From Fructobacillus parabroussonetiae (lineage in GTDB: Bacteria > Bacillota > Bacilli > Lactobacillales > Lactobacillaceae), in the NCBI RefSeq assembly GCF_018437265.1, contig NZ_JAAMFL010000002.1, forward strand, positions 1 to 64,000: 64,000 nt of DNA, given 5' to 3'. The position numbers and the translations under genes were made by a program. Numbering within the stretch: the first letter of the stretch is position 1; each line of letters begins with the position of its first letter. The notes under the pieces were generated by a model that worked only from the letters and a program-made list of their open reading frames with translations, searched no databases and had not been told where the DNA came from. This document shows positions 8,790 through 17,614 of this stretch, piece after piece.

Positions 8790-10088
8790 ATGGATAACCC
8801 ACAAACCCAGGAAAAAGAAGCCGTCGTTGATTGGCGGCACGTTTTTTCATTATTGTTGACGAGCCTCTTTTTGGCTATTGTTATCGGCTTTTCAGCGATG
8901 CTGTTGTCTTACTTCTTAGACATCGTGGCCGACAGCTTTATGCACTTTCATGAATCCTACCACGAAGCGAGTCCAGCGGCCGTTCCCGCATGGCGCCGTC
9001 TTGTCTCCGTGACGATTGGTGGTCTGATTGCGGGCCTTGTTTGGTACGCCATCCGTCGTAAGGAACCCAAAATTGTTGGGATTAACGGGGCACTCAAGGG
9101 GCAGAAAATGCCGGCCTGGAAAACGGTCTTGAACGTCCTCGCGCAGATCTTTTACGTTGGGACTGGTGGTTCTGTTGGTCGTGAATTGGCCCCCCGTCAG
9201 TTGGGTGTCATGATTTCACAACAAGTGCAAGACTTTGGCCAGAAAAAAGGCTTTTTGAAATTAACGGAGGAAGATCGACAGTTGCTCTTAGCAGCAGCGG
9301 CGGGGGCCGGCTTTGCCGGTGTTTATATCGCACCGATTACGGGGATGCTTTTCTCTGTTGAACTTCTATTAAAGAAGAATTCGATCAAAAACATCGCCAT
9401 TTCACTGATGATGTCGACCATTGCCTGTCTGATTGGTTCCTTGGCAAAGGGTTTTACTCCTTATTACTGGGTGGCCTCAGCGGACTTTTCCCGCTGGTTG
9501 CTCTTGGCGGCGCTGGTTATCGGCCCCTTGGCTGGAATTGCTGGTGCATGGGCTAAACAGGGCTTTGCTTGGGCACAAAAAAAGCAGGCCTCTGGCAAAG
9601 TCCTGCTTGTCACCATGCCCTTGGTTGGTCTGTTGACTGGTATGATTGCCTGGTTCATGCCTGAGGTGATGGGAAATGGACGGGCGGTTGCCCAACTAGC
9701 CTTCCACCAAGTGAATGAAGAGCTTTTGTTCTTCTTCATTGTGCTGGGCTTAGTGAAGTTTGCTCTGACCTTCCTCACCTTGTACGGAGGAGGAACCGGT
9801 GGAACGTTGACGCCTTCGATCGCCTTGGGGGCGGTTTTGGGGCTCGTTGTTTCAGCTGTTTTTGCGGGGGTTCTACCTGGTATTGAACCCTGGCATTTTG
9901 CTTTGATTGGGGCCGTTGCCTTGTTGGCAGCCTCTCAGCAAGCACCACTGATGGCCATGTTCATGGTCTTTGAAATTGCCCACCTGCACTCTTCAGCCCT
10001 GATTATTTTTGCCGTTGCCGTGGCCTTGTCATCGGCCACTTCTAAATTTTATCTGCAGGTACAAGAACGCCGTTCGGCAGCTAAATAA
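8790..10088 (+). CDS. ClC-family chloride channel / exchanger
   Basis: 432 residues with 10-12 hydrophobic stretches. The ClC signature appears as GTGGSVGRELAPRQ, with the gating Glu in GRE retained, plus GGGTGGTLTPSIALG later in the protein. This branch is common in lactic acid bacteria and moves chloride, probably coupled to protons. The selectivity motif differs from the fluoride-specific CLC-F group as I know it. The ribosome site AAAGGTG lies four or five bases upstream of the ATG. It is a single gene followed by its own terminator. Confidence 0.88.
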   Translation: MDNPQTQEKEAVVDWRHVFSLLLTSLFLAIVIGFSAMLLSYFLDIVADSFMHFHESYHEASPAAVPAWRRLVSVTIGGLIAGLVWYAIRRKEPKIVGINGALKGQKMPAWKTVLNVLAQIFYVGTGGSVGRELAPRQLGVMISQQVQDFGQKKGFLKLTEEDRQLLLAAAAGAGFAGVYIAPITGMLFSVELLLKKNSIKNIAISLMMSTIACLIGSLAKGFTPYYWVASADFSRWLLLAALVIGPLAGIAGAWAKQGFAWAQKKQASGKVLLVTMPLVGLLTGMIAWFMPEVMGNGRAVAQLAFHQVNEELLFFFIVLGLVKFALTFLTLYGGGTGGTLTPSIALGAVLGLVVSAVFAGVLPGIEPWHFALIGAVALLAASQQAPLMAMFMVFEIAHLHSSALIIFAVAVALSSATSKFYLQVQERRSAAK

Positions 10089-10097
10089 AAAAATGAC

Positions 10098-10125
10098 AAG
10101 TGATCGCTTCTGATCGCTTTTTTAT
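10098..10125 (+). terminator. Terminator after clc
   Basis: Stem AAGTGATCG / TGATCGCTT with CTTC loop and a T-run. Confidence 0.75.
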
Positions 10126-10144
10126 TTTGCAGTGGAAAATCAGG

Positions 10145-10150
10145 TATACT
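10145..10150 (+). promoter_or_regulatory. -10 box of fhs
   Basis: TATACT at 10145-10150, about 17 bases before the GGAGG ribosome site. No good -35 at standard spacing is seen. Confidence 0.55.
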
Positions 10151-10181
10151 AATGAGTAAGAAACACGGAGGAACGTTGCCC

Positions 10182-11843
10182 ATGAAAAAAGATATCGAGA
10201 TTGCACAAGAAGCCGAAGTGTTACCAATCGCAGAAATTGCTCAAAAGGCCGGCTTGACACCGTCTGAAATCGAGCCGTACGGCTATGATAAGGCAAAGAT
10301 TAACTTGGATCCGACGATTCAGCGGAATCACGAGGGAAAACTGATTTTGGTGACATCCATTAACCCAACGCCTGCCGGAGAGGGAAAGTCCACGGTGACC
10401 GTTGGCTTGGCCGATGCGTTGCAAGCAGCCGGTAAGAAAACGATGATTGCCCTCCGTGAACCCTCTCTCGGTCCGGTCATGGGCTTGAAGGGCGGTGCCA
10501 CTGGTGGCGGGTATGCCCAAGTCGTTCCAATGGCTGATATTAACCTGCACTTCACCGGGGACTTTCATGCCTTGACGGCCGCTCACAACATGCTCTCGGC
10601 TGCCTTGGACAACAGTATTTATCAGGGCAACCCGCTAAAGATTGATCAACGCCGAGTCATTTGGAAGCGAGTGCTCGATATTAATGACCGGGCACTGCGA
10701 CACACCACGATTGGGCTGGGTGGCCCAACCTCTGGTGTTCCCCGTGAAGACGGCTTTGACATCACGGTGGCGTCTGAAATGATGGCCATTTTGACTTTGT
10801 CCACGGACTTGATGGATCTGAAGCGACGGATCGAAAAGATTGTGCTGGCCTATGACTTTGATAAAAAACCGATCACGGTGAAAGAATTGGGCGTGGCAGG
10901 CGCACTGACCGTCTTGTTAAAAGATGCTATTAAGCCGAACTTAGTCCAGACACTGGCTCACACGCCCGCCATCGTTCATGGTGGTCCCTTCGCAAACATT
11001 GCTCAGGGGACAAACTCCATTCAGGCTACCCGCGCGGCGTTGACTTTGGCCGATTATGCGGTTACGGAAGCCGGCTTCGGGGCTGATCTTGGTGGTGAAA
11101 AGTTTATGGACATCAAGGTGCCAAAGCTTGGCAAAACACCGGATGTTGTGGTCGTTGTTGCTACCGTAAGAGCCTTAAAGCACCATGGCGGCCAGGCCTT
11201 GGCCGATTTGAATCAGGAAGATTTGACGGCCTTAGAAGCCGGGGTGGGCAACCTCGGACAAAACATCAAAGCGATGAAACGCTATGGAAAGCCGGTTGTG
11301 GTTGCCATTAATCGCTTTACTTCGGACACCGATGCCGAATTGGCCCTGGTCCAACAAGCAGCAAAAGCAGCCGGTGCACAAGCGGTAACGGCTGACGTGT
11401 GGGCACAAGGTGGCGCTGGAGCAAAGGACTTGGCCACCTTAGTTGTCGAAAAGGCGGGAGAAGTGCATGACTTTTCCCCACTATACAAAGAAGATGATTC
11501 GGCGCTAGAAAAAATGACCAAGATTGTCCAGAATGTTTACGGCGGTTCTGCTGTCGAATTATCAGATAAGGCCAAAAAGCAATTGTCCAGCTTTGCGGAA
11601 CATGGTTGGGACAAGTTGCCAATTGTCATGGCCAAAACCCAGTATTCGCTTTCAGACGATGCGAAGAAACTTGGGGCTCCCAAGGACTTTACAGTGCACG
11701 TTCGCGAATTTGTTCCGAAGTTGGGCGCTGGCTTCTTGGTTGCGCTAACCGGGAATGTGTTAACAATGCCTGGATTACCAAAACACCCGGCAGCCTTGGA
11801 TATTGATATTGATGAAAAGGGCCAGATTACTGGACTCTTCTAA
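10182..11843 (+). CDS. fhs: Formate--tetrahydrofolate ligase
   Basis: 553 residues from the ATG at 10182, which has CGGAGGA nine bases upstream. An in-frame ATG at 10152 would sit at the likely transcription start and is rejected. The ATP-binding motif [14 protein letters not shown] and the conserved [10 protein letters not shown] and [10 protein letters not shown] segments identify the enzyme. It makes 10-formyl-THF from formate, THF and ATP, feeding purine and formyl-methionine synthesis. It is monocistronic with its own terminator. Confidence 0.95.
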   Translation: MKKDIEIAQEAEVLPIAEIAQKAGLTPSEIEPYGYDKAKINLDPTIQRNHEGKLILVTSINPTPAGEGKSTVTVGLADALQAAGKKTMIALREPSLGPVMGLKGGATGGGYAQVVPMADINLHFTGDFHALTAAHNMLSAALDNSIYQGNPLKIDQRRVIWKRVLDINDRALRHTTIGLGGPTSGVPREDGFDITVASEMMAILTLSTDLMDLKRRIEKIVLAYDFDKKPITVKELGVAGALTVLLKDAIKPNLVQTLAHTPAIVHGGPFANIAQGTNSIQATRAALTLADYAVTEAGFGADLGGEKFMDIKVPKLGKTPDVVVVVATVRALKHHGGQALADLNQEDLTALEAGVGNLGQNIKAMKRYGKPVVVAINRFTSDTDAELALVQQAAKAAGAQAVTADVWAQGGAGAKDLATLVVEKAGEVHDFSPLYKEDDSALEKMTKIVQNVYGGSAVELSDKAKKQLSSFAEHGWDKLPIVMAKTQYSLSDDAKKLGAPKDFTVHVREFVPKLGAGFLVALTGNVLTMPGLPKHPAALDIDIDEKGQITGLF

Positions 11844-11846
11844 AGG

Positions 11847-11873
11847 AAAGTTGGCGAAAGCCAACTTTTTTTA
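11847..11873 (+). terminator. Terminator after fhs
   Basis: Perfect stem AAAGTTGGC / GCCAACTTT with GAAA tetraloop and a T-run. Confidence 0.92.
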
Positions 11874-11882
11874 TTTTTAGGG

Positions 11883-11910
11883 TTGTTTAATCAACATCTC
11901 ATGTTATAAT
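11883..11910 (+). promoter_or_regulatory. Promoter of the leader-peptide / pfoR-type operon
   Basis: -35 TTGTTT (11883-11888) and extended -10 TGTTATAAT (hexamer 11905-11910) with a 16-bp spacer. The transcript would start near 11917, giving a ~240-base leader before the structural gene. Confidence 0.7.
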
Positions 11911-11948
11911 AAATTTATCATAAAACATCGGGAAAGGACGATGACACT

Positions 11949-12032
11949 ATGTTTATCTCTCAATCAAAGAATACCGCATCATCTAAGTCATCTGAATTTG
12001 CCTTGTTGTTGAGCTTGCTATGGACATCCTAG
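11949..12032 (+). CDS. Leader peptide (27 aa) of an attenuator
   Basis: A 27-codon frame from ATG 11949 to TAG 12030-12032 follows GGAAAGGA with a 10-base spacing. Its C-terminus is ALLLSLLWTS: five Leu codons and one Trp codon just before the stop. It sits between a strong promoter and a set of mutually exclusive hairpins, the position of a classical attenuation leader peptide. A second ATG at 11941 in another frame (23 codons) is only two bases from the ribosome site and is less likely. The effector (Leu, Trp or stalling at the stop) is inferred, not shown. Confidence 0.6.
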   Translation: MFISQSKNTASSKSSEFALLLSLLWTS

Positions 12033-12137
12033 TGAGTTGATTTTTGTATGAATCAGTTACTAGGGTGTCGACACCTAGTAACTGCTCACCAAGTTCGGTC
12101 CCGGTAGTTACGTTTACGTGCTACCGGGACTTTTTTG
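12032..12137 (+). promoter_or_regulatory. Transcription attenuator with competing hairpins
   Basis: Hairpin 1:2 spans 12054-12084 (CAGTTACTAG with its complement, one bulge, about 15 bp). The terminator hairpin 3:4 has perfect 10-bp arms GTCCCGGTAG/CTACCGGGAC (12098-12107 and 12121-12130) plus a T-run. Strand 2 (12078-12086) can instead pair with 12103-12111 over nine positions, destroying both hairpins and acting as antiterminator. A further GTGAG (12032-12036), overlapping the leader stop codon, pairs with CTCAC (12085-12089). Confidence 0.75.
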
Positions 12138-12158
12138 TTTGATTTGAAAGGAAAAAAG

Positions 12159-13337
12159 ATGGATATGTCAGGAAACCAAGCGGGGATGGCCGCTAATGGA
12201 AAAAAAGAAGAGAGCATTAAGGACTTTGAACAGGCCGAACAGGCCATTGAAAAGCAGCCGGAAGGGCAATCCACGGTAAAAGAATACGTCTACAACGTTT
12301 CCGCGGCCGTGTCGAACGCCATCCTGGTGACGCTGGGAATGGGACTTTTACTGCAAACGATTGCTGGTTTCATTCACTGGGGACCGATGGTTCAGATGGG
12401 CGCGGTGACGAAGGTTATCCTGCCCGCTGCCTTTGGTGCTGCCATTGCCTCCCAAATGAAGACCAACACGATGGTGATGTTTTCAGCCATGGCCGCTTCG
12501 ACAGTTGGGGCAAATGCCGTGTTCTTCACGACGACTCCAATGGTGTTAAAGACGATGACAGGCTTTTCATCCGCCCAAGTCGCCGGATCAGCGGTCATGA
12601 CAACCGGTCAGCCTATCTCAGCCGTTCTGGCGGGACTTGCTGCCGTTCTCTTTGGAAAGTGGCTGTCGGGTAAGACACCGCTCGATATGATTATTGTGCC
12701 TGCTGCCACAACCATTGTTGGGACAATTGTCGGCTACTACCTGGCCATTGTCACGACGCCTTTCCTGGTTTGGCTTGGCCACAGTATTGCATCGATGGTT
12801 GCAATCAACCCGGTGATTGGAACGGCAGTTGTGGCCATGGCCTTTGGTGCCATGACGATGACGCCGGCTTCTGCTGCCGCTCTGGCCGTTGCTATTGGTG
12901 CAACGGGAATTACTTCGGCTGATGCAGCCGGCGCCATCCTGGTTGGGACAACGGCAGTCTTTGTCTCCTATCCCGCCATGTCATGGCATGAAAATAAGAT
13001 TGGCGCAACGATTGCACAAGGTATCGTGACCCCAAAGATTCAATTCCCCAATGTGATTAAGAATCCGATGATTCTGATTCCACCAATGATTGGTGCCGCT
13101 GTTGCCGCGCCAATTGCTACCATGGTCTTCCATATCACGGTGCCGTTTACGATGGCTGGGATTGGTTTCAACTCCTTCATTGTGCCACTGGCACTCTTTG
13201 GTAAGGGCGTTGGAATCTTTGCAGCCTATATGGCGGTTGCCGTTGCCATTCCGGTTGTTATTTCATTCTTTACTTACTGGGGGATGCGAAAGATGGGCTG
13301 GATCAAGGCGAACCAAACGTATCTGGACATGATTTAA
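12159..13337 (+). CDS. PfoR / PTS_EIIC_2-type integral membrane protein (COG3641-like)
   Basis: 392 residues from ATG 12159, with GAAAGGA six bases upstream; a TTG at 12135 inside the terminator tail is rejected. A hydrophilic, charged N-terminus of ~40 residues precedes 9-10 hydrophobic Ala/Gly/Met-rich segments. The pattern matches PfoR-like membrane proteins, annotated as putative regulators or PTS IIC-like permeases. No PTS phosphorylation site is visible, so transport of a small solute is a guess. Its expression appears to be set by the upstream leader-peptide attenuator, which suggests a link to an amino acid. The next unit downstream is an amino acid ABC transporter under T-box control. 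Confidence 0.75.
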   Translation: MDMSGNQAGMAANGKKEESIKDFEQAEQAIEKQPEGQSTVKEYVYNVSAAVSNAILVTLGMGLLLQTIAGFIHWGPMVQMGAVTKVILPAAFGAAIASQMKTNTMVMFSAMAASTVGANAVFFTTTPMVLKTMTGFSSAQVAGSAVMTTGQPISAVLAGLAAVLFGKWLSGKTPLDMIIVPAATTIVGTIVGYYLAIVTTPFLVWLGHSIASMVAINPVIGTAVVAMAFGAMTMTPASAAALAVAIGATGITSADAAGAILVGTTAVFVSYPAMSWHENKIGATIAQGIVTPKIQFPNVIKNPMILIPPMIGAAVAAPIATMVFHITVPFTMAGIGFNSFIVPLALFGKGVGIFAAYMAVAVAIPVVISFFTYWGMRKMGWIKANQTYLDMI

Positions 13338-13379
13338 TGAGTTTTTTGTAAGTAAATTAAATTTTCTCTCATAAAAGTC

Positions 13380-13407
13380 TTGCATTATGAAAAAGTCATG
13401 CTATAGT
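13380..13407 (+). promoter_or_regulatory. Promoter of the T-box-controlled transporter
   Basis: -35 TTGCAT (13380-13385) and -10 TATAGT (13402-13407), 16-bp spacer. Transcription should start near 13414. Confidence 0.7.
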
Positions 13408-13413
13408 TAAGGA

Positions 13414-13679
13414 CAAGTTAATAATAAAAAACGTTGTTGAGGAAGTAGTAGTCTTCTTTTTACCGGTCAGTGAAGTGTTGGTTAGTGTGAAACACAGGGT
13501 AAGATTAGACGAACGTCGCCTCATGGTGCATGCGATGAAAACCATGCTGGGTGCTCCCATTAAAGAGCTGACGATTAGTAGTTTTGATCGAATAATGAGA
13601 GGTGTTCTTTTTGAGCACAATCAAGGTGGTACCGCGTGCAAACGTCCTTTAGTCAAATAGACTAAAGGGCGTTTTTTTA
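13414..13679 (+). promoter_or_regulatory. T-box riboswitch
   Basis: The T-box sequence AAGGTGGTACCGCG (13623-13636) is followed by an intrinsic terminator with 13-bp arms (ACGTCCTTTAGTC type, 13642-13672) and a T-run. Upstream lies a Stem I region with GAGGAAGTAGTAG on the 5' side and GAACGTCGCC on the 3' side. GAGG (13439-13442) pairs with CCTC (13519-13522), leaving GAAC-GTC-G in the specifier loop. GTC (valine) followed by a purine is my best specifier; CGT (arginine) is the alternative. Uncharged tRNA would favour antitermination and transporter expression. Confidence 0.9.
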
Positions 13680-13714
13680 TTGTTTACGCCCAATCAAAAA
13701 AGAGGAGAAGAAAG

Positions 13715-15175
13715 ATGGGAAAGAATAAAATGGGAAGTTTACTAGCGACTTTGTTGGTGTTCTTCACGATGGCTTTCGGTATGACGGGAAAAGCCTCAGC
13801 CGATGACAATAGCTTGCAGAAAATTAAAGAAGCCGGGGTGTTGAAGGTGGCCACGTCACCAGATTACCCACCCTTTGAATCGCAAACGACAATCAACGGT
13901 CAGTCGCAAGACGTTGGCTTGGATATCGAAGTGGCTAAGCAAATTGCAAAAGATTTGGGCGTCAAGCTCAAAATCATGAATATGGACTTTGGCTCTGTCT
14001 TGGTTGCGATTCAAACGGGGAAGGCCGACATGGCGATTGCTGGATTGACCCCGACAGATGAGCGGCGGCAGTCAGTCGACTTTTCAAAGGTATACTACAC
14101 CGGCGGACAGACCTTTTTGATTAACAAAAAGGATGTCAAGAAGTTCAAGACGGCTAAGAATCTGCATGGACAAAAGATTGCAACACAGACCGGATCACTG
14201 CAAAACAGCTTAGCGAAGAAGTATTTTGACGACAGTACCCTTTCTAGTATGGACAAAACGCCCGATCTGATTTTCTCGCTTGAGAATCAAAAAGTCGATG
14301 CAGTCGGCATTGAAAAACCAGTCGCGCAGGCGTATGTGGCACATAATAAGAATTTGGCCATGATTGACGCTGGCTACCCAAATGATGCTGCTGAAAGTGG
14401 CAAGGCCATTGCCGTGTCCAAAGGATCAACTGCTCTTGTCAACGCCATGAATCAAAGCATTGACAAAATCGAGCAGCATCACTGGACCAACAAGTACCTG
14501 AAAGAGGCTGGTAAATACGTTGATGACAATGCAGCAGACACGTCGATGATGCGTTACTGGCATTACTTCTACAATGGTTTCTTGAATACCACCTTGATTG
14601 CGGTCATTGCCGTTGTCTTTGGTATTCTACTCGGGGTCTTGCTCGTTTTGATGAAGCTTTCGGCTTGGAAGTTATTGGCATGGCCAGCAACCGCCTATAT
14701 CGAAATTGTTCGTGGTACACCGATGATGGTTCAGGTGCTGCTGGTTTACTTTGGACTGGGCGCTTTGATTAATATGCCGGCACTGGTTGCTGGGATAATC
14801 GCCGTCGCCTTAAATTCCGGGGCCTATGTCGCTGAGATTATTCGTGGCGGAATTAATAGCCTGGACAAAGGGCAAAAAGAAGCGGCACAAAGCTTAGGAT
14901 TTTCAAAAGTCGACACCATGCGCTTTGTTATTTTGCCGCAAGCATTTAAAAATATTTGGCCATCGCTGGGTAATGAATTTGTTTCCGTCATTAAGGAAAG
15001 CTCAATTGTTTCGATCATTGGCGTGACCGACTTGATTTACCAACTAAACGTTGTCCGGGCTGATACCTATCGTGGTGTGGCACCAATCGTCGTGGTCATG
15101 GTGATTTACTTCTTGATGACCTTCTCGTTAACCCGTTTGTTGAACCATTTTGAAAGGAAGATGAACCATGAGTAA
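13715..15175 (+). CDS. Polar amino acid ABC transporter, fused substrate-binding protein and permease
   Basis: 486 residues. An N-terminal signal segment (to about residue 28, ending GKASA) leads into an SBP_bac_3 domain (about 30-270; VATSPDYPPFE, GKADMAIAGLTPT). A permease domain of the HisM/GlnP type follows (about 285-480; EIVRGTPMMVQ, EAAQSLGFS). Such fusions are common in lactic acid bacteria and anchor the receptor without a lipid. The ribosome site AGAGGAG is seven bases upstream of the ATG. It overlaps the ATPase gene by eight bases and is preceded by a T-box. Substrate class is polar amino acids; the T-box hints at Val or Arg but does not prove it. Confidence 0.92.
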   Translation: MGKNKMGSLLATLLVFFTMAFGMTGKASADDNSLQKIKEAGVLKVATSPDYPPFESQTTINGQSQDVGLDIEVAKQIAKDLGVKLKIMNMDFGSVLVAIQTGKADMAIAGLTPTDERRQSVDFSKVYYTGGQTFLINKKDVKKFKTAKNLHGQKIATQTGSLQNSLAKKYFDDSTLSSMDKTPDLIFSLENQKVDAVGIEKPVAQAYVAHNKNLAMIDAGYPNDAAESGKAIAVSKGSTALVNAMNQSIDKIEQHHWTNKYLKEAGKYVDDNAADTSMMRYWHYFYNGFLNTTLIAVIAVVFGILLGVLLVLMKLSAWKLLAWPATAYIEIVRGTPMMVQVLLVYFGLGALINMPALVAGIIAVALNSGAYVAEIIRGGINSLDKGQKEAAQSLGFSKVDTMRFVILPQAFKNIWPSLGNEFVSVIKESSIVSIIGVTDLIYQLNVVRADTYRGVAPIVVVMVIYFLMTFSLTRLLNHFERKMNHE

Positions 15176-15911
15176 AGTAGCGATTGAATTAAAAGATGTG
15201 ACCAAGTCATTTGATGGAAACCAGATACTCAAAGGAATCAGTGGGGAAATTGATGAGGGTCAGGTACTGGCCATCATTGGGCCATCAGGTTCTGGAAAGT
15301 CCACGCTTCTTCGTGCCGTTAACCAGTTAGCGGGGCCAACTTCCGGGTCTGTCGTTTTTGAAGGACAAGACCTGACGAAGGTGGGGAAGCAGTCCCTCAA
15401 TCACCTCGGTGAAAAAATTGGAATGGTCTTTCAGAGTTTTAACCTTTTTCCAAACCACACGGTTCTGGAAAACGTGACGCTCGGCCCACGTCGGGTTAAA
15501 AAGTTGTCAGAAGAGCAGGCAAACCAAGAGGCCATGCACTACCTGAAGCAGGTTGGGATGGCCGAAAAGGCCAATGCGTATCCCGAATCCCTGTCGGGCG
15601 GACAAAAGCAGCGGGTGGCCATTGCCCGTGCCTTGGCCATGAAACCAAAGGTGCTTTTCTTTGATGAGCCAACATCCGCTTTGGATCCTGAAAACGTTGG
15701 CGAGGTGCTCAAGGTTATCCAACAATTGGCCGAAGAAAAACGAACCATGGTGATTGTGACCCATGAAATGAACTTCGCCCGGCAAGTGGCTGATAAAGTC
15801 TGGTTGATGGCCGACGGACAAATTGTTGAAGAAAATGATTCAAAGACGCTATTCACCGCGCCAAAGGAAGCCATTACGAAACGTTTTATTGAACAAGTTT
15901 CCTTGGTTTAA
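15168..15911 (+). CDS. Polar amino acid ABC transporter ATP-binding protein
   Basis: 247 residues. Walker A GPSGSGKST, signature LSGGQKQR, Walker B VLFFDEPTSALD and the H-loop VTHEM are all present. It is of the GlnQ/HisP type and energises uptake through the fused receptor-permease encoded just upstream, with which it overlaps by eight bases (translational coupling). A weak terminator-like stem (AAAGGGA/TCTCTTT, near 15951-15975) follows before the next promoter. Confidence 0.94.
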   Translation: MSKVAIELKDVTKSFDGNQILKGISGEIDEGQVLAIIGPSGSGKSTLLRAVNQLAGPTSGSVVFEGQDLTKVGKQSLNHLGEKIGMVFQSFNLFPNHTVLENVTLGPRRVKKLSEEQANQEAMHYLKQVGMAEKANAYPESLSGGQKQRVAIARALAMKPKVLFFDEPTSALDPENVGEVLKVIQQLAEEKRTMVIVTHEMNFARQVADKVWLMADGQIVEENDSKTLFTAPKEAITKRFIEQVSLV

Positions 15912-15986
15912 AGAAAAGAAATACTAGCAAGAAAAGAATATTGGCTTAAAAAGGGACAGAAAGGTTCTCTTTTTTATTCAAAAAGG

Positions 15987-16037
15987 TTGACACTGTGTCA
16001 AAATGAAGTATACTAGTCCCAGTTGACACGATGTCAA
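15987..16037 (+). promoter_or_regulatory. hrt promoter with two 15-bp HrtR-type operators
   Basis: Two palindromes with TTGACAC/TGTCAA halves lie at 15987-16001 and 16023-16037, centres 36 bp apart. The first contains the -35 TTGACA; the -10 TATACT is at 16009-16014 (16-bp spacer). The second covers the start of the transcript. The core TGACAC-N2-GTCA closely resembles the L. lactis HrtR operator as I recall it, supporting autorepression lifted by haem. Confidence 0.85.
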
Positions 16038-16050
16038 AAAGGAGAAACAA

Positions 16051-16548
16051 ATGCCAAAAGCAATGTTTGATCATTTGAAAGAAGAAAAAAAGCAGCAGAT
16101 TGTCCAGGCTTTATTCGAAGTCTTTAAGAATAATAACTTGCTAACGGTTTCTGTCAAAGAAATTGTGGAGGCTGCCCAGATTCCGCGAGGGTCCTTTTAC
16201 ACCTACTTCGAAAACCAGGCGGATGCCTATGACTACGTGCTTGAAATCGTTTTAAAACGCGTGCATGAATCGATGCGTGCTAAAAATCCCTTTCAAGCAA
16301 CAAAGGTCTTTATCGAAACGATCCAGGAAAATACGGACCGCGAATTTTTACGACACTACTATGTCATTAATGAAGCGATTTTAGAGGCAAGTAAAGAGGA
16401 AGTGCCCCAACAACAAACAGCGGAATTGACAGATAAAGAGTGGCTAGCTTCGGTTGCGGTGCATCATTTGATCCGAGAATTTTTCCTAAATCCTGCAGAT
16501 AAACCAGAAATATTAGCGCGTTTGTCTGCTCTTGAAGACTTTTTGTAA
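16051..16548 (+). CDS. hrtR: TetR-family haem-responsive repressor, HrtR-like
   Basis: 165 residues. The N-terminal helix-turn-helix includes IVEAAQIPRGSFYTYFENQ. His72 sits at the position of one haem-ligating His reported for L. lactis HrtR, and His138/His139 are candidates for the second ligand. It heads a three-gene operon with an FtsX-type permease and an ABC ATPase, exactly the hrtRBA order, and two matching operators lie in its promoter. Haem should release it from DNA and switch on the exporter. Spacing to the permease gene is 11 bases. The name rests on gene order, operator and His72, not on a database match. Confidence 0.82.
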   Translation: MPKAMFDHLKEEKKQQIVQALFEVFKNNNLLTVSVKEIVEAAQIPRGSFYTYFENQADAYDYVLEIVLKRVHESMRAKNPFQATKVFIETIQENTDREFLRHYYVINEAILEASKEEVPQQQTAELTDKEWLASVAVHHLIREFFLNPADKPEILARLSALEDFL

Positions 16549-16559
16549 AGGAGTAACAC

Positions 16560-17612
16560 ATGTTTTTAGCTTGGCATGAAATTAAAAAAGAAAAATTACG
16601 TTATGGTTTGGTGATTGGCGTCATTTTACTGATCGCCTACCTGATTTTTATTCTATCCGCTCTTGCCCAAGGATTGGCAAGTCAAAACACGGCTGGCGTT
16701 AACAGCTGGCAAAGTCAGAGCGTTTTACTATCAAAAGATGCCAATGGCAATTTAGCGCAGTCCATGCTGACAAAGGCTGATTTGCCAAACGACTTGCCAG
16801 CAAAAACAGATCGAATTGGTTTGGCACAAGGAATTTTGAAAGCCGGGGACACCCGGCAGTCAGCCACTTACGTCGGATTAGAAAATCAAGCGGCCATTCG
16901 AAAAACGATTAAGCTAACAGAAGGGCGCTTCAATCAAAATAATCAAGAAGTCGTTCTAGGCGATAGTTTGAAGCAGTCAGGCTTTCAGTTGAACGAGAAA
17001 GTCCAGATGGGACTTTCACAAGACCAGTATACAGTGGTTGGTTTTGCAAAAGACGGACTCTATAACATGGCGCCGGTTGTCTATGGATCGATGGATGATT
17101 GGGCAGCGATTAAGGGAGTGAACAGCGACTTTGTTGGGTCCGGTTTGATTAGTCAAAAGAAGTTGACCAAGAAAACGAAAAATACGCAAATTTTGACAAA
17201 GTCAGCCCTCTTTAATAAGATGCCGGGGTATTCGGCTCAAAATCAAACCTTCCTCTTCATGATTGCCTTCTTAGTTGTGATTTCAATCGTCATTGTTGCT
17301 ATTTTCCTCTATATTTTGACGATGCAAAAATTCGAAAACTTGGCGGTTTTGAAAGCTCAAGGAATTCCAACCAGTTATCTGGTGATGAATACTTTAGCGC
17401 AGACGGTAGTGATTTTGGTCTTTTCCGTCGGTCTTGGAACGGCATTGGCCGCCTTGACTGGTTTGGCTATCCCAAAGGCAGTACCAATGACTTTTGATCC
17501 AGTCTTGATGACTGGAACAGCCATATTGCTGGTGTTGACGGGAATCATCGGCGCCATCATTCCAATGCGTATTATTTCAAAAATCGACCCAGTTTCGGTC
17601 ATTGGAGGTTAA
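16560..17612 (+). CDS. hrtB: HrtB-like ABC transporter permease (haem efflux)
   Basis: 350 residues with one N-terminal membrane helix, a ~190-residue extracellular domain and three C-terminal helices, the MacB/FtsX-type arrangement. Length and layout match HrtB. With HrtA it forms a MacAB-like pump that removes excess haem from the membrane, important in bacteria that respire or tolerate haem without making it. The ribosome site AAAGGAG lies six bases before the ATG. It is directly downstream of the TetR gene and two bases before the ATPase gene. Confidence 0.82.
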   Translation: MFLAWHEIKKEKLRYGLVIGVILLIAYLIFILSALAQGLASQNTAGVNSWQSQSVLLSKDANGNLAQSMLTKADLPNDLPAKTDRIGLAQGILKAGDTRQSATYVGLENQAAIRKTIKLTEGRFNQNNQEVVLGDSLKQSGFQLNEKVQMGLSQDQYTVVGFAKDGLYNMAPVVYGSMDDWAAIKGVNSDFVGSGLISQKKLTKKTKNTQILTKSALFNKMPGYSAQNQTFLFMIAFLVVISIVIVAIFLYILTMQKFENLAVLKAQGIPTSYLVMNTLAQTVVILVFSVGLGTALAALTGLAIPKAVPMTFDPVLMTGTAILLVLTGIIGAIIPMRIISKIDPVSVIGG

Positions 17613-17614
17613 TC

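Noticed and set aside
10152-10181. Upstream ATG of fhs
   Set aside because: It is at the predicted transcription start with no ribosome site, whereas ATG 10182 follows GGAGG.
11883-12137. A second T-box upstream of the PfoR-type gene
   Set aside because: There is no GGTGG-ACCGCG sequence or Stem I; the leader-peptide arrangement explains the structures better.
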